Positions 1 through 9,235 of a stretch of DNA of 48,324 nucleotides are shown one piece after another. The stretch comes from Nitrospira sp. GTDB lineage: Bacteria > Nitrospirota > Nitrospiria > Nitrospirales > Nitrospiraceae. The notes below the pieces were generated by a model. The model was not told the origin of the DNA, did no database searches, and saw nothing but the letters and a program-made list of their open reading frames with translations. The stretch covers positions 523,895 through 572,218 of the forward strand of contig SWDI01000005.1 of assembly GCA_005116955.1 (NCBI GenBank), read 5' to 3'. Numbering within the stretch: the stretch's first letter is position 1; every line of letters starts with the position of its first letter. A program made the translations under genes and the position numbers.

Positions 1-112
1 ACGATCAAGCAATGTGGATGCCATGCCGGTTCCCGCTCCGCATACGATCGGACACCATCGTGGACGTTGCCAGTCCCGTACTTAGCCGGAGAATAGGGTT
101 CTTGCAGTGACG

Positions 113-140
113 TTGAGTTCTCCATAGAATGACCGATAAT
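113..140 (+). promoter_or_regulatory. Possible sigma70-type promoter of the aldolase gene
   Basis: TTGAGT and GATAAT are separated by 16 bases and lie about 45 bases before the aldolase start codon. The match is 4/6 and 5/6 to consensus, so this is a plausible but unproven promoter. Left of it, a minus-strand ATG at position 24 opens a frame that leaves the window after eight codons; too little is visible to judge it as a gene. Confidence 0.35.
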
Positions 141-184
141 AGAGAGTATCACCTCACGATCTCTTCGCTAGGAAAGGGACAATT

Positions 185-832
185 ATGAAAATCTATCTCG
201 ATACAGCCAACGTCAAGGAAATCCATGAAGCGGCAAGCCTCGGATTACTCGATGGCGTGACCACGAATCCTTCCCTGGTCGTCAAGGAGGGCCGAAGTTT
301 CAGGGAAATGCTGGAAGAAGTCTGCAAGATTGTGGATGGACCGATCAGCGCTGAGGTTGTGAGTGTGGAAGCTGACGCCATGGTGAAGGAAGGTAAAGAG
401 CTCGCCAAGATCCACAAGAACATCGTGGTCAAGTGCCCGCTGATTCCGGAAGGCCTCAAAGCTACGAAGCGCCTGGCAGCCGAGGGAATCAAAGTGAACG
501 TGACCCTCTGTTTTTCACCGACCCAGGCACTGCTGGCGGCCAAAGCTGGCGCCTGGTGCGTCTCGCCTTTTATCGGACGGCTCGACGATATCAGCACAAA
601 CGGCATGGAGCTCATTCGACAAATCTTAACGATCTATAAGAACTATGACTACAAGACCTTGGTGTTAGTGGCAAGCGTGCGCCATCCGCAGCACGTCGTC
701 GAGGCGGCATTAGCAGGCGGTCACATCTGCACAATGCCCTACAGTGTGTTTCAAATGCTCTTCAAACATCCGCTGACCGATGCTGGGCTGAAGAAGTTTT
801 TGGACGACTGGAAGGCGAAGGGGCAGCAGTAG
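185..832 (+). CDS. fsa: Fructose-6-phosphate aldolase / transaldolase-like protein (TalC/FSA family)
   Basis: This 215-residue protein is a short class I aldolase of the transaldolase family. Such enzymes transfer or cleave a dihydroxyacetone unit through a lysine Schiff base, linking glycolytic and pentose phosphate sugars in the cytoplasm. The sequence opens with the family signature [11 protein letters not shown], has DGVTTNPSL at about 23-31, and carries the Schiff-base lysine K83 in NIVVKCPL. Length and motifs match the TalC/MipB type, about 215 residues, rather than the 300-plus residue classical transaldolases. Whether it acts as true transaldolase or as fructose-6-phosphate aldolase cannot be told from sequence alone. 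The gene stands alone, with a possible promoter upstream and a hairpin after its stop, and faces the UDG gene convergently. Confidence 0.9.
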   Translation: MKIYLDTANVKEIHEAASLGLLDGVTTNPSLVVKEGRSFREMLEEVCKIVDGPISAEVVSVEADAMVKEGKELAKIHKNIVVKCPLIPEGLKATKRLAAEGIKVNVTLCFSPTQALLAAKAGAWCVSPFIGRLDDISTNGMELIRQILTIYKNYDYKTLVLVASVRHPQHVVEAALAGGHICTMPYSVFQMLFKHPLTDAGLKKFLDDWKAKGQQ

Positions 833-842
833 TAGTTGTCTA

Positions 843-882
843 GTGGGAGTGAGCTCCGCATTCGGCGGACGCTCACCCCCCA
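843..882. terminator. Hairpin between convergent genes, possible bidirectional terminator
   Basis: GTGAGC and CCGC on the left pair with GCGG and GCTCAC on the right around a short ATTCG loop, and flanking GTGGG/CCCCAC may extend the stem. It lies just after the aldolase stop and before the UDG stop on the other strand. No clean T-run follows, so intrinsic termination is only likely. Confidence 0.45.
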
Positions 883-928
883 CTCTTCTTTCAAACTGAC
901 GATACGTACCTGTTAATACTCGCCTACA

Positions 929-1615
929 CTACGCCGAGTCGATTTCTTTTCTCGCCCTCTGAAACACCGAGTGAAACATCGAACGAGTCAATTTCCCGGT
1001 AAAGGTGTTTTGTTGGCTAGGGTGATAAGACCCTAGTAGGATCACGCCCCACGGTAAGCGATAGACGACTCCATGGCCAAATTTTTGGACTGGCGCTGGC
1101 ATAGCGTGCCCTTGTGCCCGACAGGTCTTGAGGTAGTGGTCGAATGCGATCTTTCCTAACGCAATCACCACACGATGATTTTTCAGGAGATGAACTTCAT
1201 CCTGTAAAAAACGGCTGCAGCGTTGAAACTCATCGAGCGCAGGTTTGTTCTCCGGCGGTGCGCACCGCACGGTAGCTCCGATGTAACAATCCGTCAATGA
1301 TAGGCCATCTTCTTGGTGTGTCGACAAGGCCTGGTTGGCAAATCCATACCGATACAGGGCGTCATACAGCCAGTCCCCACTCCGATCACCGGTGAAGACA
1401 CGGCCTGTCCGATTCCCCCCATGTGCCGCAGGAGCCAGCCCAAGCACATAGAGCCGAGCTTGGCGATCTCCGAAGCCAGGAACCGGCCGCCCCCAATAGG
1501 TCCAATCGCGATATTGCTTCCGTTTCTGCCGTGCAATTTCCTGCCGATAGATGACCAACCGAGGACAGGCCGCGCAATCAATGATAGTCTTGTTCAGAAC
1601 GGTCAAGGCTCGCAT
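929..1615 (-). CDS. Family 5 uracil-DNA glycosylase (UdgB-like)
   Basis: The product removes uracil and related deaminated bases from DNA, the first step of base excision repair. It has the family 5 active-site block GLAPAAHGGNRTGRVFTGD, which lacks the polar catalytic residue of family 1 and 4 enzymes, and the C-terminal GSYHPSQQN motif. Four cysteines (CAAC near the N-terminus and two further on) fit the iron-sulfur cluster of this group. The frame is open back to a GTG at 1720, but I prefer the ATG at 1615: it puts the first cysteine about 14 residues from the start, as in known family members, and the stretch 1616-1720 is A/T-rich and looks like a leader. Neither start has a strong ribosome binding site. 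The gene is divergent from the lytic transglycosylase. Confidence 0.85.
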   Translation of the reverse strand: MRALTVLNKTIIDCAACPRLVIYRQEIARQKRKQYRDWTYWGRPVPGFGDRQARLYVLGLAPAAHGGNRTGRVFTGDRSGDWLYDALYRYGFANQALSTHQEDGLSLTDCYIGATVRCAPPENKPALDEFQRCSRFLQDEVHLLKNHRVVIALGKIAFDHYLKTCRAQGHAMPAPVQKFGHGVVYRLPWGVILLGSYHPSQQNTFTGKLTRSMFHSVFQRARKEIDSA

Positions 1616-1735
1616 ATGGGGAGACAGTGTAACACGGACGGGCTCCCTATCTGCTTGCTGGTAATGAAGTGAGCTGTTAGCATAATTTTTTATTTTGTGA
1701 CGGCTTGTATCTGGATGCACTAGAGGAGTTCGAGA

Positions 1736-2785
1736 ATGATCATCCGTGGTATGCAGTCCTTGCTTTCTATAGTTGGAATTGGCTTTGTAATCCTGTCACT
1801 GTGTCCTCCAGCCCTTGCCACATCAGAAACAGCGGATCATGGTGGCCACAAATCAGACGTGGAGAAGGATTTGCTCTTGCCGGATCTGTTGGATTCACAA
1901 CCCGAACCAGAAGACCGTCTAGTTATTTTGCCGGAAATCAAACGCGAGGGAGAACGGTACTTTCTAAGTTCATTTAAGCTGCCCGATAAGATCACATTTG
2001 CAGGCGTGTCGGTTCCCTTGGATAACTGGCAAGTGAGAGAGCGGATCGAGTACGAGTTCTATCAGTTTTTGGAAGATCAAGGGGAAAGCATTATTCTTGC
2101 CAAACGGACTGGACGGTGCTTCCCTCCTGCAGAAAAACAGTTGGCTGATGCCGGGTTGCCGGACGACCTCAAGTACATGTTGCTGGTCGAGAGTAAATGT
2201 ATTTCCGCCGCCTACTCGAAAGCAAAAGCGTCAGGTCCCTGGCAGTTCATCCCCTCCACAGGGCGCCGATACCGCCTGAAGAGCGACGCCGTCCGAGATG
2301 AACGTCGCAATCTCGAAATGTCGACCGAAGCAGCCGTGAAATACCTCAAGTACCTCAAAGACTTTCAGGAGAATGATTGGTTCATGGCCATGGCCTCCTA
2401 CAATGCCGGCGAGGAACGAGTCCGCAAGCTGCTCAAGGAGCAAAACATTGCCGACTATTGGAAGATGCATGGCCCACGCGAGACGATGCGGTATGTCCCT
2501 CGTATCATCGCCGCGAAGGAAATCTACTCCCAGCCGGAGAAGTATCTTGGATTGACCAAGAAGGACCTCTACATACCGCTTGAGACCGAAACCATCACAG
2601 TCAATGTCAAGGAATCCCAGCGCGCGTTGACCTCAATCGCCGAAGAATTTGGCACCTACCTGCTTGAGCTCAAGATGCTAAATCCCGAGTTTAAGAAAGA
2701 TCTGCTCCCTCATGGCACCTATCAAATTCGTGTGCCTCGGCAGACCTGTCCTAGCCGCTGCTTCAAACAAGAAAAGACTCCGTAA
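1736..2785 (+). CDS. Secreted lytic murein transglycosylase (SLT domain plus degenerate LysM)
   Basis: This 349-residue protein cleaves peptidoglycan glycan strands in the periplasm. Residues 1 to about 28 form a signal peptide ending in ALA. The SLT (GH23) domain spans about 100-265: catalytic glutamate E152 in LLVESKC, then SGPWQFIPSTG and the ASYNAGEERV motif, the usual order of MltD/Slt-type enzymes. About 285-337 resembles one weak LysM repeat, so substrate anchoring is probably modest. A GAGGAG ribosome binding site sits just upstream of the ATG. Its stop is 11 bases before the glycerate kinase gene, so the two may be co-transcribed, though no functional link is obvious. Confidence 0.88.
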   Translation: MIIRGMQSLLSIVGIGFVILSLCPPALATSETADHGGHKSDVEKDLLLPDLLDSQPEPEDRLVILPEIKREGERYFLSSFKLPDKITFAGVSVPLDNWQVRERIEYEFYQFLEDQGESIILAKRTGRCFPPAEKQLADAGLPDDLKYMLLVESKCISAAYSKAKASGPWQFIPSTGRRYRLKSDAVRDERRNLEMSTEAAVKYLKYLKDFQENDWFMAMASYNAGEERVRKLLKEQNIADYWKMHGPRETMRYVPRIIAAKEIYSQPEKYLGLTKKDLYIPLETETITVNVKESQRALTSIAEEFGTYLLELKMLNPEFKKDLLPHGTYQIRVPRQTCPSRCFKQEKTP

Positions 2786-2796
2786 CGCTCATTGCT

Positions 2797-4134
2797 ATGC
2801 GACTTCGCCTCCCCTCCTCTCCGGCACGGCCACTTCTTCACAGGCTGATCGCCGCAGGACTGAGTACTGCCGATCCCTACCACGCCCTGCTCAAACACGT
2901 CGCGCTTACTCGCCACTCCCTGCGTGTAGGTCGTCGCACCTACAACCTTTCACACATTGACCGTATTGTCGTGGTTGGTGCCGGCAAGGCTTCGGCAAGA
3001 ATGGCACAAGCATTAGAGACTGCACTGGGGTCAAGGCTGGACGATGGACTTGTCATCGTCAAAACAGGTCACACCCTCGCGACCAAACGGATCACTATCC
3101 TCGAAGCCAGCCATCCAATTCCCGATCGTGCGGGTCTGCACGCAACTCAACGGCTTCTGCGTCTGACACAATGTCTGACGCCTCGAGATCTGCTGATCGT
3201 GCTCCTGTCCGGAGGTGCATCGAGCCTGCTCCCGGCTCCAGTCGCTGGTGTGACGCTGCCTGATAAGCAGCGCACGACGCGCCTGCTGCTTCACAGCGGT
3301 GCAACCATCAACGAAGTGAACGTCGTGAGAAAACATTTGTCATTGATCAAAGGAGGCGGGCTAGCCGCGTCAACACGGGCGAAGATTGTGACCCTCCTGC
3401 TTTCAGACGTCATCGGCGATGATCTCGGTTCCATCGGCTCGGGACCGACAGCGGGCGACCTCTCGACATTCGCGGACGCAGTGAGCGTGTTGCAGCGATA
3501 TCGAAGCTGGCGTGCCGTACCCGAGGCCGTACGCCGCTACTTGGACCGAGGGCGAAAAGGAGATGCGACAGAAACTCTGAAGCCTGGGTCACGACGAGTG
3601 CGCAGCGTGCAGCATCACATCATCGGTAACAACCGGATCATGCTGGACGCCGTCGCGCGCGCCGCACAACAGGCGGACCTCCACACGAAGTTCGTCTCCC
3701 ACCCCATCACGGGAGAAGCGCGCGTGGCAGTGAAGCAGTTGACGGACCTCGCCAAGGCGATTACCGAAGGGCATGGCATCTTGAAACGCCCCTGTTGCGT
3801 AGTGGCGGGAGGTGAGACCACCGTGACAGTCACGGGCCGTGGGAAGGGTGGGCGTGCCCAGGAGTTCGCCGCTTCTGCGGCATTGGAGATCGCCGGTCTC
3901 CCCAATACATGGATCGTAGCCCTAGGCACCGATGGAACCGACGGCCCCACCGATACAGCCGGGGCGATTGTCACTGGAGGCACCGTCGCACGAGCGAAGA
4001 AACTCGGCATTGATCTCCGCGCCTCCTTAGATCGGCACAATACCTACCCTGCTTTGAAAGCTCTTGGATGTCATATCCATACCGGCCCGACAGGAACCAA
4101 CGTGAACGACCTTTACCTTCTCCTCCTGCTCTAG
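2797..4134 (+). CDS. Glycerate 2-kinase (GckA/TtuD, MOFRL family)
   Basis: The 445-residue product should phosphorylate D-glycerate to 2-phosphoglycerate with ATP, feeding photorespiratory-type or serine-derived carbon into lower glycolysis. Visible hallmarks are the Rossmann-like RIVVVGAGKAS near 56-66, the LLSGGASSLL loop, the conserved lysine in NVVRKHLSLIKGG, and the C-terminal MOFRL segment with GGETTVTVTGRGKGGRAQE and ALGTDGTDGPTDTAGA. Length is normal for the family. It lies 15 bases before a PEP-utilising enzyme gene. Because 2-phosphoglycerate is one enolase step from PEP, the neighbourhood suggests a shared role around PEP, but this is inference. Confidence 0.88.
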   Translation: MRLRLPSSPARPLLHRLIAAGLSTADPYHALLKHVALTRHSLRVGRRTYNLSHIDRIVVVGAGKASARMAQALETALGSRLDDGLVIVKTGHTLATKRITILEASHPIPDRAGLHATQRLLRLTQCLTPRDLLIVLLSGGASSLLPAPVAGVTLPDKQRTTRLLLHSGATINEVNVVRKHLSLIKGGGLAASTRAKIVTLLLSDVIGDDLGSIGSGPTAGDLSTFADAVSVLQRYRSWRAVPEAVRRYLDRGRKGDATETLKPGSRRVRSVQHHIIGNNRIMLDAVARAAQQADLHTKFVSHPITGEARVAVKQLTDLAKAITEGHGILKRPCCVVAGGETTVTVTGRGKGGRAQEFAASAALEIAGLPNTWIVALGTDGTDGPTDTAGAIVTGGTVARAKKLGIDLRASLDRHNTYPALKALGCHIHTGPTGTNVNDLYLLLLL

Positions 4135-4149
4135 CTACTATGCCGGGCT

Positions 4150-6771
4150 ATGGTCCGTCCCATCGTCTTTCCCTTATCTCAGTGCACCGATCTCAATCTT
4201 GTGGGAGGCAAGGCCGTTGGACTCGCTCGCCTCATTGCGGCCGACTTCTCTGTTCCTCAAGGATTTTGCATCACAACAGAGGCCTATACACAGAGCCTGC
4301 ATGCGTCAGGGTTTATTGAGCATGAGGAGTGGCAGAAGGCCTGTGCACTATCAGGGAACGAGCGAGCGTCGGCGCTGGCCGACTGCCGGATTCGCATTGG
4401 ACGGATAGAGACTTCCCAACTTGCCGCTCACTGTCTGACTGCACTCCAAGTTCTTCATCAGCCACCAGACACTCGCTGGGCCGTCCGGTCATCAGCCACG
4501 AATGAGGATATGGCGCATGCCAGCTTCGCTGGGCTCTATCGGACACACCTTGGCGTAGCTCTCTTCGATATTGATGCTGCGATCAAAGACCTCTGGGCCT
4601 CGCTCTGGGAAGAACGAGTGGTGAGCTACCAGGTTCGGCAGAGCACCCACACGGCGCCAAGAATGGCGGTGGTGGTCCAACCGATGGTCGAGGCGCAATC
4701 GGCCGGAGTCGCCTATTCCATACATCCTGTGACTGGACGATCGAATCAGGTGACGATTAACGCCGTACCAGGACTCGCAGCACCACTGGTCGACGGCACG
4801 GTCAAGCCGGACCAGTATGTCGTAGAAGTGACCGACGAAGGACAACCGATTCGGGTTCGTCGGCGCATGCTTGCCCGTAAGTTCGAGCGGCTATTGGTTT
4901 CGAGTGATGGACTGCGCACTGATCCCCTCAGTGGAGCGGCCACACTCCAATCGTCACTCACTGATATTCAGCTTTTCTCCCTCGCCGAGACTGCCAAACA
5001 CATCGAACGGTCCTTCGGACAGCCAATGGATCTCGAATGGGCGTTTGATACCCGACAATTGTGGATCGTGCAGGCCAGACCGATTACCGCCATTCGCCCT
5101 TCCTCCGATCTCACCAATGATGACTGCGAGTGGTCGCGTGCGAATTTCAAAGAGACGCTGCCTGAACTGCCGAGCCTGCTGAGCCTCTCCTTTCTTGAGC
5201 GGTTCATGGACGCCTACATCCTCTCGCACTATCGAAGACTTGGATGCCGTATCCCCGACGGGCTCACGTCAGTCCGTGTGCTCAAAGGGCGCCCTTATCT
5301 AAACGTCACGCTTTTCCATATCCTCGTCGCTCAGCTCCGTGGAGACCCCTCCATGAATACCGAACAGATGGGCGGTGAGCCACTACAGATCATGCCACAG
5401 GTCCAGCCACTCAGTGGGTTAGCCTTTATCCGCGCGGGTTGGATGGTGTGGGCAGAGATGCGACGGGTGGAACGATCTGGCCCGCGTCTGTTTGAGGAAA
5501 TGAAGGCGCTGGCCGCGACGTATCGTCGTGATCACATTCTGCACCTCTCAGTAGAGAAACTTGTGATCGAGCTCGACAAGCTTGGTCTCTGGCTAGAGGG
5601 CCGTGAAGTCACGTTCGGTATTGCCGGGGGAGTCGGGCAATGCCTACAGATTTTCAGCCGGCACTTACCTCACTGGCTTGGTCCAGACTGGAGAGGTCTG
5701 CTGAATGCTGCCCTCCAAGGACAAGGGACCGTCATCAGCGCTCAGCAGATTCTCCGGCTCGCTGAGCTTACGGACATCGCAAGAGATGAAGCAGTGGCGA
5801 ACGCATTTCTGATATCCGAACCATGGAACCCATCGACGTTTCGGATAGCTCTCGCCAGCACCAGGTTTCTGCGCACCTTTGATAGATACCTTGAGGATTA
5901 TGGCCATCGTGCGGTTGGCGAATCGGATGTGATGTCTCCGCGTCTCGCCGATAACCCGGAATCGATCCTCGCTATCTTGCGATCCCAACTCATCTCCACC
6001 GCTCCTTCTCAGGAAACCATTCGCTCACGCCAAGACGAGACCAGAGCCACTGCGCTGGATCAGATCAAACGGCGAATTGGCTGGCGTCTGGACAGATGGG
6101 CCCTGTTCTTGTGGTATTACCGTAGATTGGGCCGGTTCTTTGCTCTGCGTGAAGCGAACCGGCACCACCTGATGTATTACTCAATCGCGATTCGCACCCT
6201 CTTGTTGCGCCTCGGAGAACTGCTGGTCGAGCGGGGCCAGCTCAACCACCGTGACGATATCTTTTTCTTGACGATCAGCGATCGAGCTGACCTGTTGGCT
6301 GGAAGCACACGTGACTGGAAAACTGAGATTCGAGCACGGCGAACTGAGCATGAACACAACGCACAACTTGAAGTTCCTGACACGATCTGCGACTGGGAAA
6401 CGGCAAGCGAACGGACCATGACCTCTGATACATCTGAACAGATCGGCATCCTGTCGGGCATGCCGATTAGCGTGGGAACCGTGGCAGGTCTCGTTCGCAC
6501 GATCCGTTCAGCGGCAGATTGGGCCAAGGTGAGAGCGGGAGAGATTCTAGTGGTCTCCGTTATCGATCCCGGCTTAGCTCCTCTCTTCGGTCTTGCTGGA
6601 GGCCTGATCGCGGAAATGGGCGGTACGTTGTCTCACGGAGCCATCATTGCACGCGAATATGGACTCCCAACTATCGCCAATGTCTCAGGCGCCATGACAC
6701 GACTGGCTGATGGGATGCAGGTCTCCATTGATGCCGGATCAGGGACCATTCGTATAGAGCCATTTCCATAA
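4150..6771 (+). CDS. PEP-utilising dikinase, rifampicin-phosphotransferase-like architecture
   Basis: This 873-residue protein has an N-terminal ATP-grasp domain of the PEP synthase/PPDK type (GGKAVGLARL near 20, VRSSATNEDMAHASFAG near 116, ending in WIVQARPITAI near 310). A middle region of about 450 residues has no recognisable motif. The C-terminal phosphohistidine swivel domain has GGTLSHGAIIAREYGLP with catalytic H829. It lacks the C-terminal PEP/pyruvate TIM barrel of true PEP synthase. Size, order and histidine position match rifampicin phosphotransferase and its relatives, which transfer phosphate from ATP to a small molecule. The real acceptor is unknown; many such homologues occur in bacteria that meet no rifampicin. 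It follows the glycerate kinase gene by 15 bases. Confidence 0.75.
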   Translation: MVRPIVFPLSQCTDLNLVGGKAVGLARLIAADFSVPQGFCITTEAYTQSLHASGFIEHEEWQKACALSGNERASALADCRIRIGRIETSQLAAHCLTALQVLHQPPDTRWAVRSSATNEDMAHASFAGLYRTHLGVALFDIDAAIKDLWASLWEERVVSYQVRQSTHTAPRMAVVVQPMVEAQSAGVAYSIHPVTGRSNQVTINAVPGLAAPLVDGTVKPDQYVVEVTDEGQPIRVRRRMLARKFERLLVSSDGLRTDPLSGAATLQSSLTDIQLFSLAETAKHIERSFGQPMDLEWAFDTRQLWIVQARPITAIRPSSDLTNDDCEWSRANFKETLPELPSLLSLSFLERFMDAYILSHYRRLGCRIPDGLTSVRVLKGRPYLNVTLFHILVAQLRGDPSMNTEQMGGEPLQIMPQVQPLSGLAFIRAGWMVWAEMRRVERSGPRLFEEMKALAATYRRDHILHLSVEKLVIELDKLGLWLEGREVTFGIAGGVGQCLQIFSRHLPHWLGPDWRGLLNAALQGQGTVISAQQILRLAELTDIARDEAVANAFLISEPWNPSTFRIALASTRFLRTFDRYLEDYGHRAVGESDVMSPRLADNPESILAILRSQLISTAPSQETIRSRQDETRATALDQIKRRIGWRLDRWALFLWYYRRLGRFFALREANRHHLMYYSIAIRTLLLRLGELLVERGQLNHRDDIFFLTISDRADLLAGSTRDWKTEIRARRTEHEHNAQLEVPDTICDWETASERTMTSDTSEQIGILSGMPISVGTVAGLVRTIRSAADWAKVRAGEILVVSVIDPGLAPLFGLAGGLIAEMGGTLSHGAIIAREYGLPTIANVSGAMTRLADGMQVSIDAGSGTIRIEPFP

Positions 6772-6902
6772 CTTGCCATTGACTAGAGCTGATCGATCCA
6801 GGCCTTCTGCTCCTTGACGTTTTTCAATTCCTTGCGTAGTCTTCGCTAAAATTGTGAGTCTTCACGCTATATGTAGCGGTTCATTGCAGTGGGACTGGTG
6901 AC

Positions 6903-8273
6903 ATGGATCAATCGCTCATTGACATCATCCCCCTCTCTATCGGTTTCGGAGCAGGACTGCTCCTAGGTGGGGTGTTTGCCGGGCTGTGGATTACCAGTCG
7001 TCTCCGACCTCAGGCTCAGCGGGCTGAAGCAATGGTGGAGGAGCTGCGACGGCAGGTGGACCAAGAACGAGATGCGATGGCCTCTCTCCGCCACGAGTTG
7101 TCCGACGCTCAACACGCACGGGTCACTGCGGAAACCAGAATGGAGAACGCCGCTCGCCAGCTCACAGACCAGAAAGTCCTCATTGATCACACACGTCAGG
7201 AACTCATGGGGTCGTTCCAAGCTCTGTCCGGCGAAGCGTTGAAGCAAAATAACGAGGCATTCTTGAAGCTCGCCGCCGTGTCGTTTGAAAGCCTTCACGT
7301 CAAAGCAGAGGGTGACTTGGCGCAACGGCAGCAGGCTGTCGATGCGCTGGTCCGCCCGCTCCAAGAATCCCTGCAACGCTACGATGAACAGTTGCGTTTA
7401 TTGGAACAGTCGCGACAGTCGGCCTACGGTGGATTGGATCAACATTTGAAGTCGCTAGCGGAATCGCAACAACGGTTGCAGCTGGAGACTGGAAACTTAG
7501 TCAAGGCCTTACGGGCTCCGACCGTGCGAGGCCAATGGGGCGAGTTGACGCTAAAGCGAGTCGCCGAATTGGCTGGCATGGTCGACCACTGCGATTTTAT
7601 CGAACAACCGTCCGTCACGGGCGACGATGGGCGCTTCCGACCCGATATGGTCGTACAGTTGCCTGGCGGACGCCAAATTATCGTGGATGCGAAGACCGTG
7701 CTGTCTGCGTACCTCGATGCCCATGAAGCCCAGAGCGAGACCCAACAGCTGGAAGCCTTGCGTCGCCACGCAGCTCAAGTGAAGAGCCGTATGGATGAGT
7801 TGTCGCTGAAAGCGTACTGGACACAGTTCGACCGTGCACCGGAATTTGTCGTGCTGTTTCTCCCGGGTGAGCAATTCCTCGGTGCGGCGCTGGACCAGAA
7901 CCCCCGACTCATTGAAGAGGGATTCGCAAACGGAATCGTGTTGGCGACTCCAGCGACACTCATTGCGTTACTCCGTGCAGTCGCCTACGGCTGGCGCCAA
8001 GAACGAATGACCGCCCATGCAGAAGAAGCCGGTCGGTTAGGCAAAGAACTGTATGAACGCATGGCGGTGCTGGCTGAACATATGAACGACGTGGGCCAGG
8101 CTCTTGGGAAAAGCGTATCGGCGTATAACCGAGCCGTCGGTTCTCTGGAAACACGCATTCTTCCCGCAGCCCGGCGCTTCAAAGAATTGGGCGTCTCGTC
8201 GGATCGGGATATCCCAGTGCTGGAGTCGATGGAAGTGGTTCCTCGTAAGACCTTGCCGTTTGATATCGAATGA
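6903..8273 (+). CDS. rmuC: DNA recombination protein RmuC homologue
   Basis: The 456-residue protein begins with one transmembrane helix (about 8-30), continues with a long coiled coil rich in Q, E and R (about 35-210), and ends in the RmuC nuclease-like domain: VRGQWGELTLKRVAELAGM, then RPDMVVQLPGGRQIIVDAKTVLSAY, then FLPGEQFLGAAL. RmuC restrains DNA rearrangement at inverted repeats and has a PD-(D/E)XK-like core; the D and K of IIVDAKT fit that role. The ATG is followed in the same direction, 9 bases after its stop, by a MazG-like pyrophosphohydrolase gene, so the set rmuC / MazG-like / PilZ is probably one operon. Confidence 0.9.
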   Translation: MDQSLIDIIPLSIGFGAGLLLGGVFAGLWITSRLRPQAQRAEAMVEELRRQVDQERDAMASLRHELSDAQHARVTAETRMENAARQLTDQKVLIDHTRQELMGSFQALSGEALKQNNEAFLKLAAVSFESLHVKAEGDLAQRQQAVDALVRPLQESLQRYDEQLRLLEQSRQSAYGGLDQHLKSLAESQQRLQLETGNLVKALRAPTVRGQWGELTLKRVAELAGMVDHCDFIEQPSVTGDDGRFRPDMVVQLPGGRQIIVDAKTVLSAYLDAHEAQSETQQLEALRRHAAQVKSRMDELSLKAYWTQFDRAPEFVVLFLPGEQFLGAALDQNPRLIEEGFANGIVLATPATLIALLRAVAYGWRQERMTAHAEEAGRLGKELYERMAVLAEHMNDVGQALGKSVSAYNRAVGSLETRILPAARRFKELGVSSDRDIPVLESMEVVPRKTLPFDIE

Positions 8274-8282
8274 AGGAGCAGC

Positions 8283-8714
8283 ATGACCGACGAACAAGCT
8301 ATGGTTGAAGCATTTCACACGAAATTCGAGATTGTGACACAAACAACGCCGATGGATGTGAGTGAAGAGACGAAACACCTTCGCGTTCGACTCATTCAGG
8401 AAGAGTTCGACGAATTGAAGGAAGCCATGGCCTCCGGAAATCTTGCTGAGGTGGCCAAAGAAATGGCAGATCTTCTGTATGTGACCTATGGAACAGCAGT
8501 TTCCTACGGGATCGACATGGAACCAATATTTCAGGAAGTACACCGGTCGAATCTCAGTAAAATCGGCGGCTACAAGCGGGCGGATGGAAAATTGGTGAAG
8601 CCCCCGACCTATTCACCGGCGAATATCGAACCGATTGTGGAAGCCCAACAGAAGCAACGACCGGCGGAACGGTTATCGGTGCATGATGCCGCCGGTGTGC
8701 CACAGAGTTCATGA
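8283..8714 (+). CDS. MazG-like nucleoside triphosphate pyrophosphohydrolase
   Basis: This 143-residue all-alpha protein carries the metal-binding pattern of the MazG / PRA-PH superfamily: EExxE (E40, E41, E44 in IQEEFDEL) followed by ExxD (E60, D63 in KEMADLLYV). Such enzymes hydrolyse NTPs to NMP and pyrophosphate, often for nucleotide pool cleaning. A GYKRADGKLVKPPTY segment follows, as in phosphoribosyl-ATP-pyrophosphohydrolase-like proteins. The last 40 residues are variable. An AAGGAG ribosome binding site precedes the ATG. The stop overlaps the start of the PilZ gene by four bases (ATGA), implying translational coupling. The precise substrate is not evident. Confidence 0.8.
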   Translation: MTDEQAMVEAFHTKFEIVTQTTPMDVSEETKHLRVRLIQEEFDELKEAMASGNLAEVAKEMADLLYVTYGTAVSYGIDMEPIFQEVHRSNLSKIGGYKRADGKLVKPPTYSPANIEPIVEAQQKQRPAERLSVHDAAGVPQSS

Positions 8715-9223
8715 GAGATCCACACTGCCCAAGTTGCGGAACCCCCTTCGTCCGAGTCGTCTATGACGAGGGAACGATGGAGCGACTTTTGAATCGCTTC
8801 AGGATGTTCTCATTCCGATGCCAACTCTGCACCGCACGCTTTCGCGTCTATCGGGCTCAGCATCCAGCCCAGCCCTCCGTCTCGGATCGCCGGCAATATA
8901 AACGATTGCCCGTGTCGTTCAGGGCCAACCTCCTCGCAGAGAACGCCAGGCGGATGGACAATCGCGTGACGGATATCTCCATGGGAGGTTGCACGCTCGA
9001 GACGACAGCAACCTTGCCTCAGAGCTCGTTTATCGAGCTGGTCATCAAACCGGCTTCCAATGAAGAACCGATTAAGATTGGGACAGCCATCGTGTGTTCT
9101 TCGCGACCAGAATCGATGGGCATCCGATTTCTCGAAATGGTGGCGGATGACAAGAACCGTCTCAGTCAGGTCATCCTCAGCTTACTGGTTGGACAAAGCC
9201 TCCACCCCAATCTTCTCGCCTAA
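8711..9223 (+). CDS. Zinc-ribbon plus PilZ domain protein
   Basis: The 170-residue product begins with a zinc ribbon made of C6xxC9 and C37xxC40. A PilZ domain follows from about 58. The cyclic-di-GMP binding signature is present: RRQYKR (R60/R61 to R65) and DISMGG (D88, S90, G93). PilZ proteins relay c-di-GMP levels to motility, exopolysaccharide or other targets. The zinc ribbon may bind a protein or nucleic-acid partner, which is inference. The gene overlaps its upstream MazG-like neighbour by four bases, so both are made together. It converges on panC, whose stop is 12 bases away. Confidence 0.85.
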   Translation: MRDPHCPSCGTPFVRVVYDEGTMERLLNRFRMFSFRCQLCTARFRVYRAQHPAQPSVSDRRQYKRLPVSFRANLLAENARRMDNRVTDISMGGCTLETTATLPQSSFIELVIKPASNEEPIKIGTAIVCSSRPESMGIRFLEMVADDKNRLSQVILSLLVGQSLHPNLLA

Positions 9224-9235
9224 AGACGCCTCGCT

